From: Pontibacter rufus
GTDB taxonomy: Bacteria; Bacteroidota; Bacteroidia; Cytophagales; Hymenobacteraceae
Assembly (NCBI RefSeq): GCF_015694705.1
Contig: NZ_JADQDR010000002.1
Coordinates: 62,001-126,000 of the forward strand
Length of the DNA stretch: 64,000 nt
Direction: 5' to 3'
Shown here: positions 34,897 through 43,147 of the stretch, one piece after another
Numbering within the stretch: the first letter of the stretch is position 1
How the letters are laid out: each line of letters starts with the position of its first letter
Notes under the pieces: model-generated
Seen by the model: the letters and a program-made list of their open reading frames with translations, nothing else
Told to the model about the DNA's origin: nothing
The model's database searches: none
Translations under genes and position numbers: made by a program

Positions 34897-34944
34897 ATAA
34901 AAGCCGCACCCGCCTTCGCCTGATGGCCCCGGTAGGTGCGGCTT
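34897..34944 (-). terminator. Terminator of the 34990 gene
   Basis: On the minus strand GGTGCGGCTT closes a 10-bp stem (AAGCCGCACC/GGTGCGGCTT) and is followed by TTTATTG. Confidence 0.65.
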
Positions 34945-34989
34945 GTGGCAAACAGCCATCGCATGCTTATACTTGTTCCTGTATACTTG

Positions 34990-35385
34990 TTATTCGGCTG
35001 TCCAGAGCACGCGCTCCTGATCGGTTAAGATGAGCAGCACGCGCGGCAGGTTGGCTACCAGCACCAGGCGCATTTCCACACCCGGAAACGAGTCCGATTC
35101 TACCCAAACGCCCTCTTTCTCGTCCTCTTCGCGCTCACTGCCGTCCAGCGAACTGGCCAGGTAAGCGGTTGGCAGCAGGATGTCGGCATCTGATTTCAGC
35201 TTTTTGTGCACCTCTTCCAGCACCTCCTCCATTTCGTCGCCGTAAGCCTCGTTAAAATCATCTTCCAGGTCGTGCAGTTCCTCCTCTATGTCGTCGTAGC
35301 GCGCGTCGTTGTAGTCCAGCGCATTCAGCTGCTGCTTCTTTTCCAGGATGGCGATAATAGCGTTATTCAGGTCTTTCGCGTTCAT
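34990..35385 (-). CDS. Conserved hypothetical acidic protein
   Basis: 131 residues, no signal or membrane segment. The first half is acidic helix (DIEEELHDLEDDFNEAY) and probably coiled coil. The second half is beta-rich and ends VLVANLPRVLLILTDQERVLW. I do not recognise a family. It lies just outside the cassette array, has normal composition for this genome and a TATACTT heptamer on each side, so it is a resident gene. Confidence 0.68.
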   Translation of the reverse strand: MNAKDLNNAIIAILEKKQQLNALDYNDARYDDIEEELHDLEDDFNEAYGDEMEEVLEEVHKKLKSDADILLPTAYLASSLDGSEREEDEKEGVWVESDSFPGVEMRLVLVANLPRVLLILTDQERVLWTAE

Positions 35386-35472
35386 AAGGTGTATACTTTT
35401 TTACAAAGTTGACAACATGCCACAGCAATTGCAAGGATTGGCCGGATAATTTGCAACACAGCGGCAATCGTT

Positions 35473-35501
35473 TTGTTCTACCCCGAAAAGGTGTATTTTT
35501 A
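35473..35501 (+). promoter_or_regulatory. Candidate hpd promoter
   Basis: TTG (35473-35475), an 18-base spacer and TATTTTTA (35494-35501), one mismatch from TAnnTTTG, lie 36 bases before the hpd start. Confidence 0.5.
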
Positions 35502-35537
35502 CAGCATGCATCTGCGTAAACCATCATACTTATACCT

Positions 35538-36632
35538 ATGGCAACCGACATTCTGCCTTTAAACGGCACCGACCATATCGAGTTTTATGTGGGCAATGCC
35601 AAGCAGGCGGCACATTTTTACCAGACAGCTTTCGGCTTTCAACTGGTGGCTTATGCCGGCCCCGAAACCGGTCTCCGCGACCGCGCCTCTTATGTATTGG
35701 TGCAGGACAAAATACGCTTTGTGTTCACCACCGCCATCACCCCCGAATCCGATATTGCCCGGCATGTGCACCAGCACGGCGATGGCGTAAAAGTGCTGGC
35801 CCTGTGGGTTGATGATGCTGAAAAATCTTTCCGGGAAACGGTAGCGCGTGGCGCGAAACCCGCCATAGAGCCCAAAACACTCACCGATGAACTTGGTGAG
35901 GTAAAAACGGCTTCTATCCATACTTACGGCGATACCATTCATACTTTTGTGGAGCGCAAAAACTACAGCGGCCCTTTTATGCCGGGCTTTGTGGCGCGAA
36001 CTTCGGAGTTGCAGACAACTTCTACCGGCCTGAAGTATGTGGACCATTGCGTGGGCAACGTAGAGTTGGGCAAGATGAACGAATGGGTGGCGTTCTACGA
36101 AAAAGTAATGGGCTTTAAACTGCTAATCACTTTCGACGACAGCGACATCAGCACCGAATATACGGCCCTGATGTCGAAGGTAGTGTCTAACGGCAATGGC
36201 TATGTGAAATTCCCGATAAACGAGCCTGCCGCGGGTAAAAAGAAATCGCAGATAGACGAATACCTGGAGTTTTACCGCGGGGCCGGCGTGCAGCACATTG
36301 CCATCGCCACCGACAATATCCTGCACACGGTGGCAGACTTAAAGAGCCGTGGCGTGGAGTTCCTGCGCGTACCCGACACGTACTACGAAGACCTGCTGGA
36401 CCGCGTAGGACACATAGACGAGGACATGGCTGATCTGAAAGAATTGAACCTGCTGGTAGACTGTGACGATGAAGGTTACCTTTTACAGATTTTCAGCAAA
36501 CCCGTGGAGGATCGCCCTACGGTTTTCTTTGAAATAATCCAGCGCAAGGGAGCACGGTCTTTTGGCAAAGGCAACTTCAAAGCGTTGTTCGAAGCCATTG
36601 AGCGGGAGCAGGCGCTGCGCGGCAACCTTTAG
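35538..36632 (+). CDS. hpd: 4-hydroxyphenylpyruvate dioxygenase
   Basis: Non-haem iron dioxygenase turning 4-hydroxyphenylpyruvate into homogentisate in tyrosine breakdown. Two vicinal-oxygen-chelate halves are seen: an N-terminal one with GTDHIEFYVGNAKQA, and a catalytic one with YVDHCVGNVELGKM, GVQHIAIATDNI and PTVFFEIIQRKG. The latter three supply the two His and one Glu iron ligands. Length 364 is typical. No homogentisate dioxygenase is adjacent; a fumarylacetoacetate-hydrolase-family gene is 10 kb away. Confidence 0.95.
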   Translation: MATDILPLNGTDHIEFYVGNAKQAAHFYQTAFGFQLVAYAGPETGLRDRASYVLVQDKIRFVFTTAITPESDIARHVHQHGDGVKVLALWVDDAEKSFRETVARGAKPAIEPKTLTDELGEVKTASIHTYGDTIHTFVERKNYSGPFMPGFVARTSELQTTSTGLKYVDHCVGNVELGKMNEWVAFYEKVMGFKLLITFDDSDISTEYTALMSKVVSNGNGYVKFPINEPAAGKKKSQIDEYLEFYRGAGVQHIAIATDNILHTVADLKSRGVEFLRVPDTYYEDLLDRVGHIDEDMADLKELNLLVDCDDEGYLLQIFSKPVEDRPTVFFEIIQRKGARSFGKGNFKALFEAIEREQALRGNL

Positions 36633-36979
36633 CAGTTAACCCAGGTATAGGCCCGGGAAATTTCAGTTTGAATTGACTTCATATAATAGGCCATCCTTCA
36701 CCCCTGTTCTTTGGGTGTAGAAAGACATTGTGTGCTTATTTATGCGTTGCCTGCAAATTCTTCAACGTAGGTATAATTTGAAGTAAGTGGACGAAATTAG
36801 TTAACCTAAGTTCTCTTTGTCATTCTGAAAGAAACTTGGTAGAAGAGAGATTAAGCCTTTACGGCTTGCTCACAAGATCCTTTCAGGATGACAAAATAGA
36901 TTGAACTAATTCTGTAGCTATACTTATAAAGTGAAAGTATAGTAGATATTTGCAAGTATAAACCAGACAAACAGCAAAA
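36633..36979. other. Spacer with a repeat element before the mutase gene
   Basis: No gene. It holds the GTCATTCTGAAAG palindrome described separately and a CTATACTT/AAGTATAG pair (36918-36925 and 36935-36942). A further AAGTATA lies just before the mutase start. Confidence 0.55.
36816..36895. repeat. Imperfect palindrome with CATTCTGAAAG ends
   Basis: TTTGTCATTCTGAAAG (36816-36831) is inverted with one mismatch at 36880-36895; the middle contains a small AAGCC/GGCTT hairpin. It looks like a repetitive extragenic element. Confidence 0.6.
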
Positions 36980-38713
36980 ATGATAGAGACAAGTATACGC
37001 CAGAAAATTGACGCATGGCTCGCCGGCAACTACGACGAAGCGACCAAAAAGGAAATCAGCGGCATGCTGGAGCGCAACGAGCACGAAGCGCTGTCGGATG
37101 CTTTTTACAGGAACCTGGAGTTTGGCACCGGCGGTCTGCGCGGCATTATGGGCGCAGGCAGCAACCGTATGAACCGCTATACGTTAGGCATGGCCACCCA
37201 AGGTCTGTGCAATTACCTGAAGCTCAACTTCCCTGACCAGCAGGTAAAAGTGGCCATTGCGCACGACAGCCGCAACAACTCCGATGTGTTTGCCCGCATT
37301 GCAGCAGATATTTTCTCGGCCAACGGCATTAAAGTATACTTGTTTGAGGCGCTGCGTCCTACGCCGGAATTGTCGTTTGCCATACGCTATTTAGGCTGCC
37401 AGAGCGGTGTGGTGGTAACCGCCTCGCACAATCCCAAAGAATACAACGGCTACAAAGTATACTGGAACGACGGCGCACAAGTAACTGCGCCGCACGACAA
37501 AAACATCATCGACGAAGTAAACAAAATAAAGTCGGTGGATGAAGTGATGTTTGTGCCCAACATTGCAAACATCGAAATGATAGGCGCGGACCTGGATCAG
37601 GCTTATATCAATGAAGTGCTGAAGTTGTCTATCTCTCAGGATGCCATTAAGCGGCAGCACGACCTAAAGATAGTATATACCCCTTTGCATGGCACCGGCA
37701 TTACGCTGGTTCCGGAGGTGCTGAAGCAATTCGGCTTTACGAACGTGCATGTCGTGGAAGAGCAGGCAGAACCAAACGGCAATTTCCCAACCGTGATTTA
37801 CCCGAACCCGGAAGAAAAAGATGCGATGACGCTGGCTTTAAAAAAGGCTGCTGAACTGGATGCTGATTTAGTGCTCGCCACCGATCCGGACTCCGACCGC
37901 GTAGGCATTGCTGTTAAAAACCTGGAAGGGGAATTTGTGCTGCTGAACGGCAACCAGACAGGCGCATTGCTCATCAACTACCTGTTGCAGGCCTGGCAGC
38001 AGGCAGGCAAACTGACCGGCAACGAGTTTGTGGTAAAGACCATTGTTACCACCGACCTCATCAAAGACATTGCCGACAGCTACAATGTAACCATGTACGA
38101 AACCCTGACGGGCTTTAAGTATATCGCCGGAAAAATCCGGGAACTGGAAGGCAAAGAAGTATACATTGCCGGTGGCGAGGAAAGCTACGGCTACATGATA
38201 GGCGACTTCGTGCGCGACAAAGATGCCATCTCCTCCTGCGCCCTGATTGCGGAAATGGCTGCCGTCGCCAAAGATAAAGGGCAAAGCCTGTTTGAGATGA
38301 TGGTGGAAATGTATACGAAGTATAGCTTCTACAAAGAGAATCTGGTGTCGTTCACCAAAAAAGGGCAGCGCGGCGCCGAAGAGATTGAGCAGATGATGGC
38401 CGATATGCGCAGCAACCCGCCGCAAAGTATAGCCGGCTCCAAAGTAGTGGCGGTAAGCGATTACAAGTATAGCACGCGCAAACTTATACTTACCGGTGAG
38501 GAGCAGAAACTGGATCTAGAAAGCTCTAACGTGCTGCAATACCTGACGGAAGATGGCAGCAAAATCTCCGCCCGCCCGTCCGGCACCGAGCCTAAAATCA
38601 AGTTCTACATCAGCGTTAATGAGCCGCTTGCCACCGCTGCCGATTATGATGCCACCGAGCAGAAACTGAACCGGAAAATAGAACAGATGCTGACTGATCT
38701 GAAATTAAAGTAA
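36980..38713 (+). CDS. Phosphoglucomutase/phosphomannomutase family phospho-sugar mutase
   Basis: A 577-residue alpha-D-phosphohexomutase interconverting hexose 1- and 6-phosphates. The phosphoserine loop is VVVTASHNPKEYNGYKVY near residue 145. The magnesium loop is DPDSDRVGIAV near residue 300, the sugar loop GGEESYGY near 400, and the phosphate loop SARPSGTEPKIKFY near the end. The long form with an extra N-terminal domain matches the Bacteroidota/Firmicutes phosphoglucomutases (PgcA-like). The coding sequence contains more than ten AAGTATA heptamers, among the densest here. Confidence 0.93.
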   Translation: MIETSIRQKIDAWLAGNYDEATKKEISGMLERNEHEALSDAFYRNLEFGTGGLRGIMGAGSNRMNRYTLGMATQGLCNYLKLNFPDQQVKVAIAHDSRNNSDVFARIAADIFSANGIKVYLFEALRPTPELSFAIRYLGCQSGVVVTASHNPKEYNGYKVYWNDGAQVTAPHDKNIIDEVNKIKSVDEVMFVPNIANIEMIGADLDQAYINEVLKLSISQDAIKRQHDLKIVYTPLHGTGITLVPEVLKQFGFTNVHVVEEQAEPNGNFPTVIYPNPEEKDAMTLALKKAAELDADLVLATDPDSDRVGIAVKNLEGEFVLLNGNQTGALLINYLLQAWQQAGKLTGNEFVVKTIVTTDLIKDIADSYNVTMYETLTGFKYIAGKIRELEGKEVYIAGGEESYGYMIGDFVRDKDAISSCALIAEMAAVAKDKGQSLFEMMVEMYTKYSFYKENLVSFTKKGQRGAEEIEQMMADMRSNPPQSIAGSKVVAVSDYKYSTRKLILTGEEQKLDLESSNVLQYLTEDGSKISARPSGTEPKIKFYISVNEPLATAADYDATEQKLNRKIEQMLTDLKLK

Positions 38714-38726
38714 AAGTCTTAGAACT

Positions 38727-38767
38727 AAAAAAGGGCGGCTTAACTTATGTTAAACTGCCCTTTTTTA
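38727..38767. terminator. Bidirectional terminator
   Basis: AAAAAAGGGC...GCCCTTTTTT with an inner TTAAC/GTTAA stem lies between the mutase gene and the convergent CZB-like gene. Confidence 0.78.
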
Positions 38768-39121
38768 TACTACTTCTTTCAGCCTGTCTTCTAGTTTGGA
38801 GAGCACGTTCAGGAAACGTTCCGACAGCTTTTCTATACTTCGGAGTTCTTCGTGCGCTTCATCAATTTTACCGCTGCTGTACAATCTGTAAAGCTGCCGT
38901 GCGACAGCATCCAGTTCCTGATGCACACTCGCCAGTTGCCGCGTTTCCGGTTCATGGGCATAACGCACCTGCCCCACGGCACTGAACCAGGTGCCCACAG
39001 GCCCCAACCGGGAGAAGAAAGCCTCATCGAAAACACCGCCATAAAGTGTCGCGCGTACCTTGGATTTATATAAAATATGCTTTATCCGCAACTGCTGAAT
39101 GTCAATCTGAGCTAAATTCAT
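38765..39121 (-). CDS. CZB-like (chemoreceptor zinc-binding) domain protein
   Basis: 118 residues, all helical. The order fits the CZB four-helix domain: IKHILYKSKVRATLYGG (first His), FFSRLGPVGTWFSAVGQ (where CZB has C-x-x-G-x-W), HEPETRQLASVHQELDAVARQLYRLYSSGK (third helix His) and a last helix with SERFLNVLSKLEDRL. The usual Cys is not present, so zinc binding may be weak or changed. It follows the PAS protein gene by 36 bp, so the pair may work together in sensing. The family call is by pattern only. Confidence 0.5.
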   Translation of the reverse strand: MNLAQIDIQQLRIKHILYKSKVRATLYGGVFDEAFFSRLGPVGTWFSAVGQVRYAHEPETRQLASVHQELDAVARQLYRLYSSGKIDEAHEELRSIEKLSERFLNVLSKLEDRLKEVV

Positions 39122-39157
39122 CTGCGGCGCCTCTCTTTCATCATACAGCCTCTCATA

Positions 39158-40420
39158 CTATGCCTGCCCAAGTTCCTGTAGTTTCTTTTTATACAATACC
39201 TGCTGGGTTACTTCAAAAGCAAACACCAGGATACCTGTAATCTGCTCCGCTTCATCATAAAGCGGCTGGTAAATAAATGTTACATATACATCTTCGAGTT
39301 TTCCGGTGTTATGCCGGTCAAGTTTAATCAGTACCTCTTCTGCCACAAACTCTTTGCCTGTATTATAAACATCATCCAGCAGCTGAATGAATCCCTGCTC
39401 TATTACCTCTGGCAGCGCCTCCGCCACAGTTTTATTTACCAGTTCCCGCTGAGGGAAAAGCTGCTGCTGATATTGCTTATTCACGAGTTCAAAACGGTGG
39501 TTGGGCCCTTTCAGGATGCAGAACATAGCGGGCGCCTGCATAATAAGCCGCTCCATTGTTTTGCGCTCATTTTCCGCCTGGGTGTAGGCAGCCTGCACCT
39601 GGTCACCGAGGTGCGCCATCTGTTCGTTTGCCTCCAGCAGTTCCTGCACCATGCGGCGGGTATTGTGTATATCCGTCGAGCTGCCCACCCACATAATAAT
39701 TTTGCCGGATTCGTCAGTCATAGGCAAAGCGCGGCACAGGTACCAGCGGTAGTCGCCATCCTTTTCCCGCAGGCGGTATTCCAGCTGCATTTCAGTTCCC
39801 TTAGCAAATGCTTCCTGCCATTTCGCTTCCGTCAAGGCTAAATCATCGGGATGCACCACATCCACCCATCCCCGGCCCATTAACTCCTTTATCGGCACAC
39901 CTGTCAGCTTTGTCCAGCGCTGGTTAAAGTAGATGGGATTCCCTTGCGCATCGGTCGTGAAAATGAGCTGCGGCATAACTTCTGCCATAAACCTGAACTT
40001 CTCCTCGCTCTCCGACAGGGCCATTTTAGCAACCTCGCGATCTGTTACATCAGAAGTCCGCTGGATAAGGTACTCTACATTTCCCTCATCGTCGAGCACA
40101 GGCGTATGCGCCGCTTCCCAGTAGCGGGTATCGTAGCCGCCGCCATCTTCCCCGGGCCTGGGCAGGTCGTAACGAATGACATCCAGGTATTCCGTCTGCT
40201 TGGTTTGCCGGGCCTTGTCCAGCACTTTCCGCACGGGGTTATCTTCATAAGAATGCTCCTTATCCGGGTAAGCCTCCAGCAGAAAGTGCAAGCCAATGAT
40301 CTGTTCTCTTTTTCGCATTGTTACCTGCAGGTACCGATCGCTGGCCTCCAGAATTTTATACTCCGGCGACAGCACAACAATTGCTTCAGGTATATTCTTA
40401 AAAAGTTTGCTATAGTCCAT
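39158..40420 (-). CDS. Multi-PAS sensor protein without output domain
   Basis: 420 residues with three PAS units: about 1-130 (PEAIVVLSPEYKILEAS, then a PAC-like end), 140-265 (MPQLIFTTDAQGNPIYFNQRWTKLTG, VHPDDLALTEAKW, DYRWYLCRALPMTDESGKII), and 285-410 after a coiled coil. PAS domains bind small ligands or flavin/haem and signal to a partner. No kinase, cyclase, GGDEF or receiver domain follows; the frame ends cleanly 19 codons after the last PAC motif. The neighbour is a CZB-like protein, possibly its partner. Confidence 0.85.
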   Translation of the reverse strand: MDYSKLFKNIPEAIVVLSPEYKILEASDRYLQVTMRKREQIIGLHFLLEAYPDKEHSYEDNPVRKVLDKARQTKQTEYLDVIRYDLPRPGEDGGGYDTRYWEAAHTPVLDDEGNVEYLIQRTSDVTDREVAKMALSESEEKFRFMAEVMPQLIFTTDAQGNPIYFNQRWTKLTGVPIKELMGRGWVDVVHPDDLALTEAKWQEAFAKGTEMQLEYRLREKDGDYRWYLCRALPMTDESGKIIMWVGSSTDIHNTRRMVQELLEANEQMAHLGDQVQAAYTQAENERKTMERLIMQAPAMFCILKGPNHRFELVNKQYQQQLFPQRELVNKTVAEALPEVIEQGFIQLLDDVYNTGKEFVAEEVLIKLDRHNTGKLEDVYVTFIYQPLYDEAEQITGILVFAFEVTQQVLYKKKLQELGQA

Positions 40421-40746
40421 TTATGTTCGGGCAAGGGTGCGTCAAAATCAGGAAGGTATGATGGTGAAAATATCAGGCACAAAGCTTTCAGGTATAAAAA
40501 GCAAAGCAGGCTACTTGTGCCGCTCTCCTGGCAGCCACACGAAAGAGCCTGCGCCTGACCTGTATCTTCGAATCAAAAATAAGCCGGAATTACTTCTTTT
40601 CCTAAGTGTGCCTGAACAAAAGAAGGGCTACACACAGCGGCTGTAGCAGCAACAGGTATGGGTAATATTTTATAAATTGCTGATCAGCCACCGGCAGCAC
40701 ATTTCAACTTTAATCTTTTAAGAAAGGCTGCATTTTACTACTACCT
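40421..40746. other. Gene-free divergent spacer
   Basis: It separates the PAS gene from the nitroreductase gene. Nothing beyond AT-rich sequence and short open frames is seen. Confidence 0.45.
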
Positions 40747-41334
40747 ATGCAAGACACATTTCTGACGATACAGGAAATAATACGCACCCGCAGAACCACC
40801 AAACCTGACCAGATGAATGGCCGACAGGTGCCCGACGAACAGGTATGGCAACTACTCGCCCTGGCAGACTGGGCGCCCACGCACGGACATACGGAGCCAT
40901 GGCGGTTTAAAGTATACACCGGCGCTAAAAAGCTGCAATTCTGTGAGGCGCACGCCGCTTTGTATAAGCAGGAAATGCCGCCGGACAAGTACCAGCAGGA
41001 CAAGTATAACAAGCTGTTACACATGGGCGACAAGGCTTCGCATGTGCTGGTGGCAGTGATGCAGCGCGGCAGCCTGCCGAAGATTCCGGCGCTGGAAGAA
41101 ATTGCTGCTACTGCCTGTGCCGTGCAAAATTTACTTCTGGGCGCTGCCGCTCTGGGAATAGCCAGTTACTGGGGTTCCGGCGGCATGGCTTATCACCCAG
41201 CCATGAAAACCATGTTGCAGCTCGGGGAAGAGGACGTGGTACTGGGCATTTTATACCTGGGTTATACCGATAAACCGGCTCTAAAAGGCAAAAGGATGAT
41301 TCCGCTGGAGGAAAAGGTGGAGTGGCATGCGTAA
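40747..41334 (+). CDS. Nitroreductase-family flavoprotein (YdjA-like)
   Basis: 195 residues of the FMN-binding nitroreductase fold: IIRTRRTTKPDQM at the start (the R-R-S/T FMN phosphate contact), LALADWAPTHGHTEPWRFKVYTG, then AVQNLLLGAAALGIASYWGSGG and the late LGILYLGYTD. The single-subunit, short, APTHGHTEPWRF form resembles YdjA/TdsD-like reductases that use NAD(P)H on nitro or enone groups; physiological substrate unknown. Single gene followed by a hairpin. Confidence 0.87.
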   Translation: MQDTFLTIQEIIRTRRTTKPDQMNGRQVPDEQVWQLLALADWAPTHGHTEPWRFKVYTGAKKLQFCEAHAALYKQEMPPDKYQQDKYNKLLHMGDKASHVLVAVMQRGSLPKIPALEEIAATACAVQNLLLGAAALGIASYWGSGGMAYHPAMKTMLQLGEEDVVLGILYLGYTDKPALKGKRMIPLEEKVEWHA

Positions 41335-41340
41335 TGAACC

Positions 41341-41409
41341 AGCAAACCTTGTGTAAGTATGAACCGCCGGGCCTAACGGCTCAGTTGCTCATACTTGCAA
41401 AGGTTTGCT
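41341..41409. terminator. Long hairpin between nitroreductase and dnaB
   Basis: AGCAAACCTT (41341-41350) pairs with AAGGTTTGCT (41400-41409) and, inside, AAGTATGA pairs with TCATACTT. It serves convergent genes. There is no long T run, so termination is likely but not certain. Confidence 0.6.
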
Positions 41410-41418
41410 GAGGTACGA

Positions 41419-42993
41419 TTAAAACGGCGGTTCCTCGCTGAAATTAGAGGCCGGGAAACTGCCCCCTTTGCCGCCATCGTTCATGCGGCTGCCCAAACGA
41501 ATGGAGCCGGGCGAATCTGCGTCGAAAGTGCTGTTCGGCAACGCATTGAAGCTGCCCATACCGTCTCCGCCAAAATCATGTTCGAGGTTGGTGAACTTGG
41601 TATACTTGCCGATGAACTTCAACTGTACGTTTTCCAGCGAGCCGTTCCGGTGCTTGGCAATGATCACCTCTCCTACGCCCGCAGTCGGGTTGCCCATTTC
41701 GTCTTCCGTAATGCCGTAATATTCGGGGCGGTACAGGAAAAGCACCATGTCGGCATCCTGCTCAATAGAGCCGGACTCACGTAAGTCGGATAATTGCGGG
41801 CGTTTGTCGCCGCCGCGTGTTTCCACGGCGCGGCTCAGCTGCGACAGCGCAATTACGGGCACGTTCAGCTCTTTGGCCAGCATTTTCATGGCCCGCGAAA
41901 TAGAGGCGATTTCCTGCTCCCGGTTGCCATTGCCTTTGCCGTCGGCATTGCCGCTCATCAGCTGCAGGTAGTCGATGATGATCATCTGGATATCGTACTG
42001 CGCTTTCAGGCGGCGGCATTTGGTGCGCAGCTCGCGGATAGAAAGGCCGGGCGTATCATCTATAAAAATCGGCGCTTCGGTAAGTTTGGCGATCTTGTGG
42101 TTGAGCTGTGCCCATTCGTAATCCTCTAGGCTGCCTTTCTTTATTTTTTCCGAATCCAGCTCCGCCTCCGACGAAATCAAGCGGTTTACCAGCTGTAGCG
42201 ATGACATCTCAAGCGAGAAAATCGCCACACCTTTGTTAAAATCCACGGCAGCATTGCGCATACACGACAGCACGAAAGCTGTTTTACCCATCGCGGGGCG
42301 GGCAGCAAGTATAACCAGGTCAGACTTTTGCCAGCCGGATGTTACGCGGTCCAGCGCCACCAGGCCACTGGGTACGCCGGTTAAGCCGTCGGCCTGCTTG
42401 CGCTTCTCTTCCAGTTCCTTAATGGCCTGGTGCATGAGCGAGCGCATGTCGTCGAAGTTTTTGCGAATGTTGGATTCCGATACTTCGTACAACTTGGCCT
42501 CGGTGCTGTCGAGCAGGTCGAATACGTCGGTGGTATCTTCAAAAGCCCGGGAAAGCACCTCCGATGAAATAGAAATCAGGTCGCGCTTGATGGAGTTTTC
42601 AGTGATGATGCGGGCGTGATACTCGATGTTGGCTGCCGAGTTTACGCGCGTGGTCAGTTGCGTAACGTAATAAGCACCGCCGGCCAGTTCCAGTTCCCCC
42701 TGTTCGCGCAGCTCATGCGTTACCGTCAGGATGTCCACGGGTTCCGATTTGTCGAACAGCGCCAGTATGGCTTTAAAAATGCGCTGGTGCGCCTCTTTGT
42801 AAAAACTCTGCGGGCGCAGAATATCGATTACGTTGGTGAGGGCATCTTTTTCCAGCATTAGCGCGCCGAGCACCGCTTCCTCCAGATCCAGCGCCTGCGG
42901 TGGCTTTTTGCCTAATTCTGATAACACAGGGGCCTTCTTGCTCCAGCCGTTGCGGTTGCCCATGGGCCGCACATCCATTTTCATCTCCTCCAT
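41419..42993 (-). CDS. dnaB: Replicative DNA helicase
   Basis: Hexameric 5'-3' helicase that unwinds the fork. The N-terminal domain is at residues 25-130 (EEAVLGALMLEKDALTNVIDIL), then a linker. The RecA-like core has Walker A ARPAMGKTAFVLS near 228, Walker B MIIIDYLQLM near 330, SRAVETRGGDKRPQLSDLRESGSIEQDAD and the arginine-finger region. The last 60 residues are a low-complexity tail typical of Bacteroidota DnaB. Length 524. It is divergent from mpl across a 150-bp spacer. Confidence 0.96.
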   Translation of the reverse strand: MEEMKMDVRPMGNRNGWSKKAPVLSELGKKPPQALDLEEAVLGALMLEKDALTNVIDILRPQSFYKEAHQRIFKAILALFDKSEPVDILTVTHELREQGELELAGGAYYVTQLTTRVNSAANIEYHARIITENSIKRDLISISSEVLSRAFEDTTDVFDLLDSTEAKLYEVSESNIRKNFDDMRSLMHQAIKELEEKRKQADGLTGVPSGLVALDRVTSGWQKSDLVILAARPAMGKTAFVLSCMRNAAVDFNKGVAIFSLEMSSLQLVNRLISSEAELDSEKIKKGSLEDYEWAQLNHKIAKLTEAPIFIDDTPGLSIRELRTKCRRLKAQYDIQMIIIDYLQLMSGNADGKGNGNREQEIASISRAMKMLAKELNVPVIALSQLSRAVETRGGDKRPQLSDLRESGSIEQDADMVLFLYRPEYYGITEDEMGNPTAGVGEVIIAKHRNGSLENVQLKFIGKYTKFTNLEHDFGGDGMGSFNALPNSTFDADSPGSIRLGSRMNDGGKGGSFPASNFSEEPPF

Positions 42994-43112
42994 AGCACAA
43001 ATTTAAAAAACGGGCTACGCAAGTAATCCACATTGCAGCCGGAGTATTCCACATTCGGGTATAAGATATCAACATATTGACAGGCAGCTATTTTTTATTA
43101 AGGAAGGAATTC

Positions 43113-43120
43113 TAAATTTG
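43113..43120 (+). promoter_or_regulatory. TAnnTTTG promoter element of mpl
   Basis: TAAATTTG matches the Bacteroidota -7 element, 28 bases before the mpl start. The -33 TTG is not well spaced. Confidence 0.5.
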
Positions 43121-43147
43121 TCGGTTTGCAGACATTTTGCCCCACTT

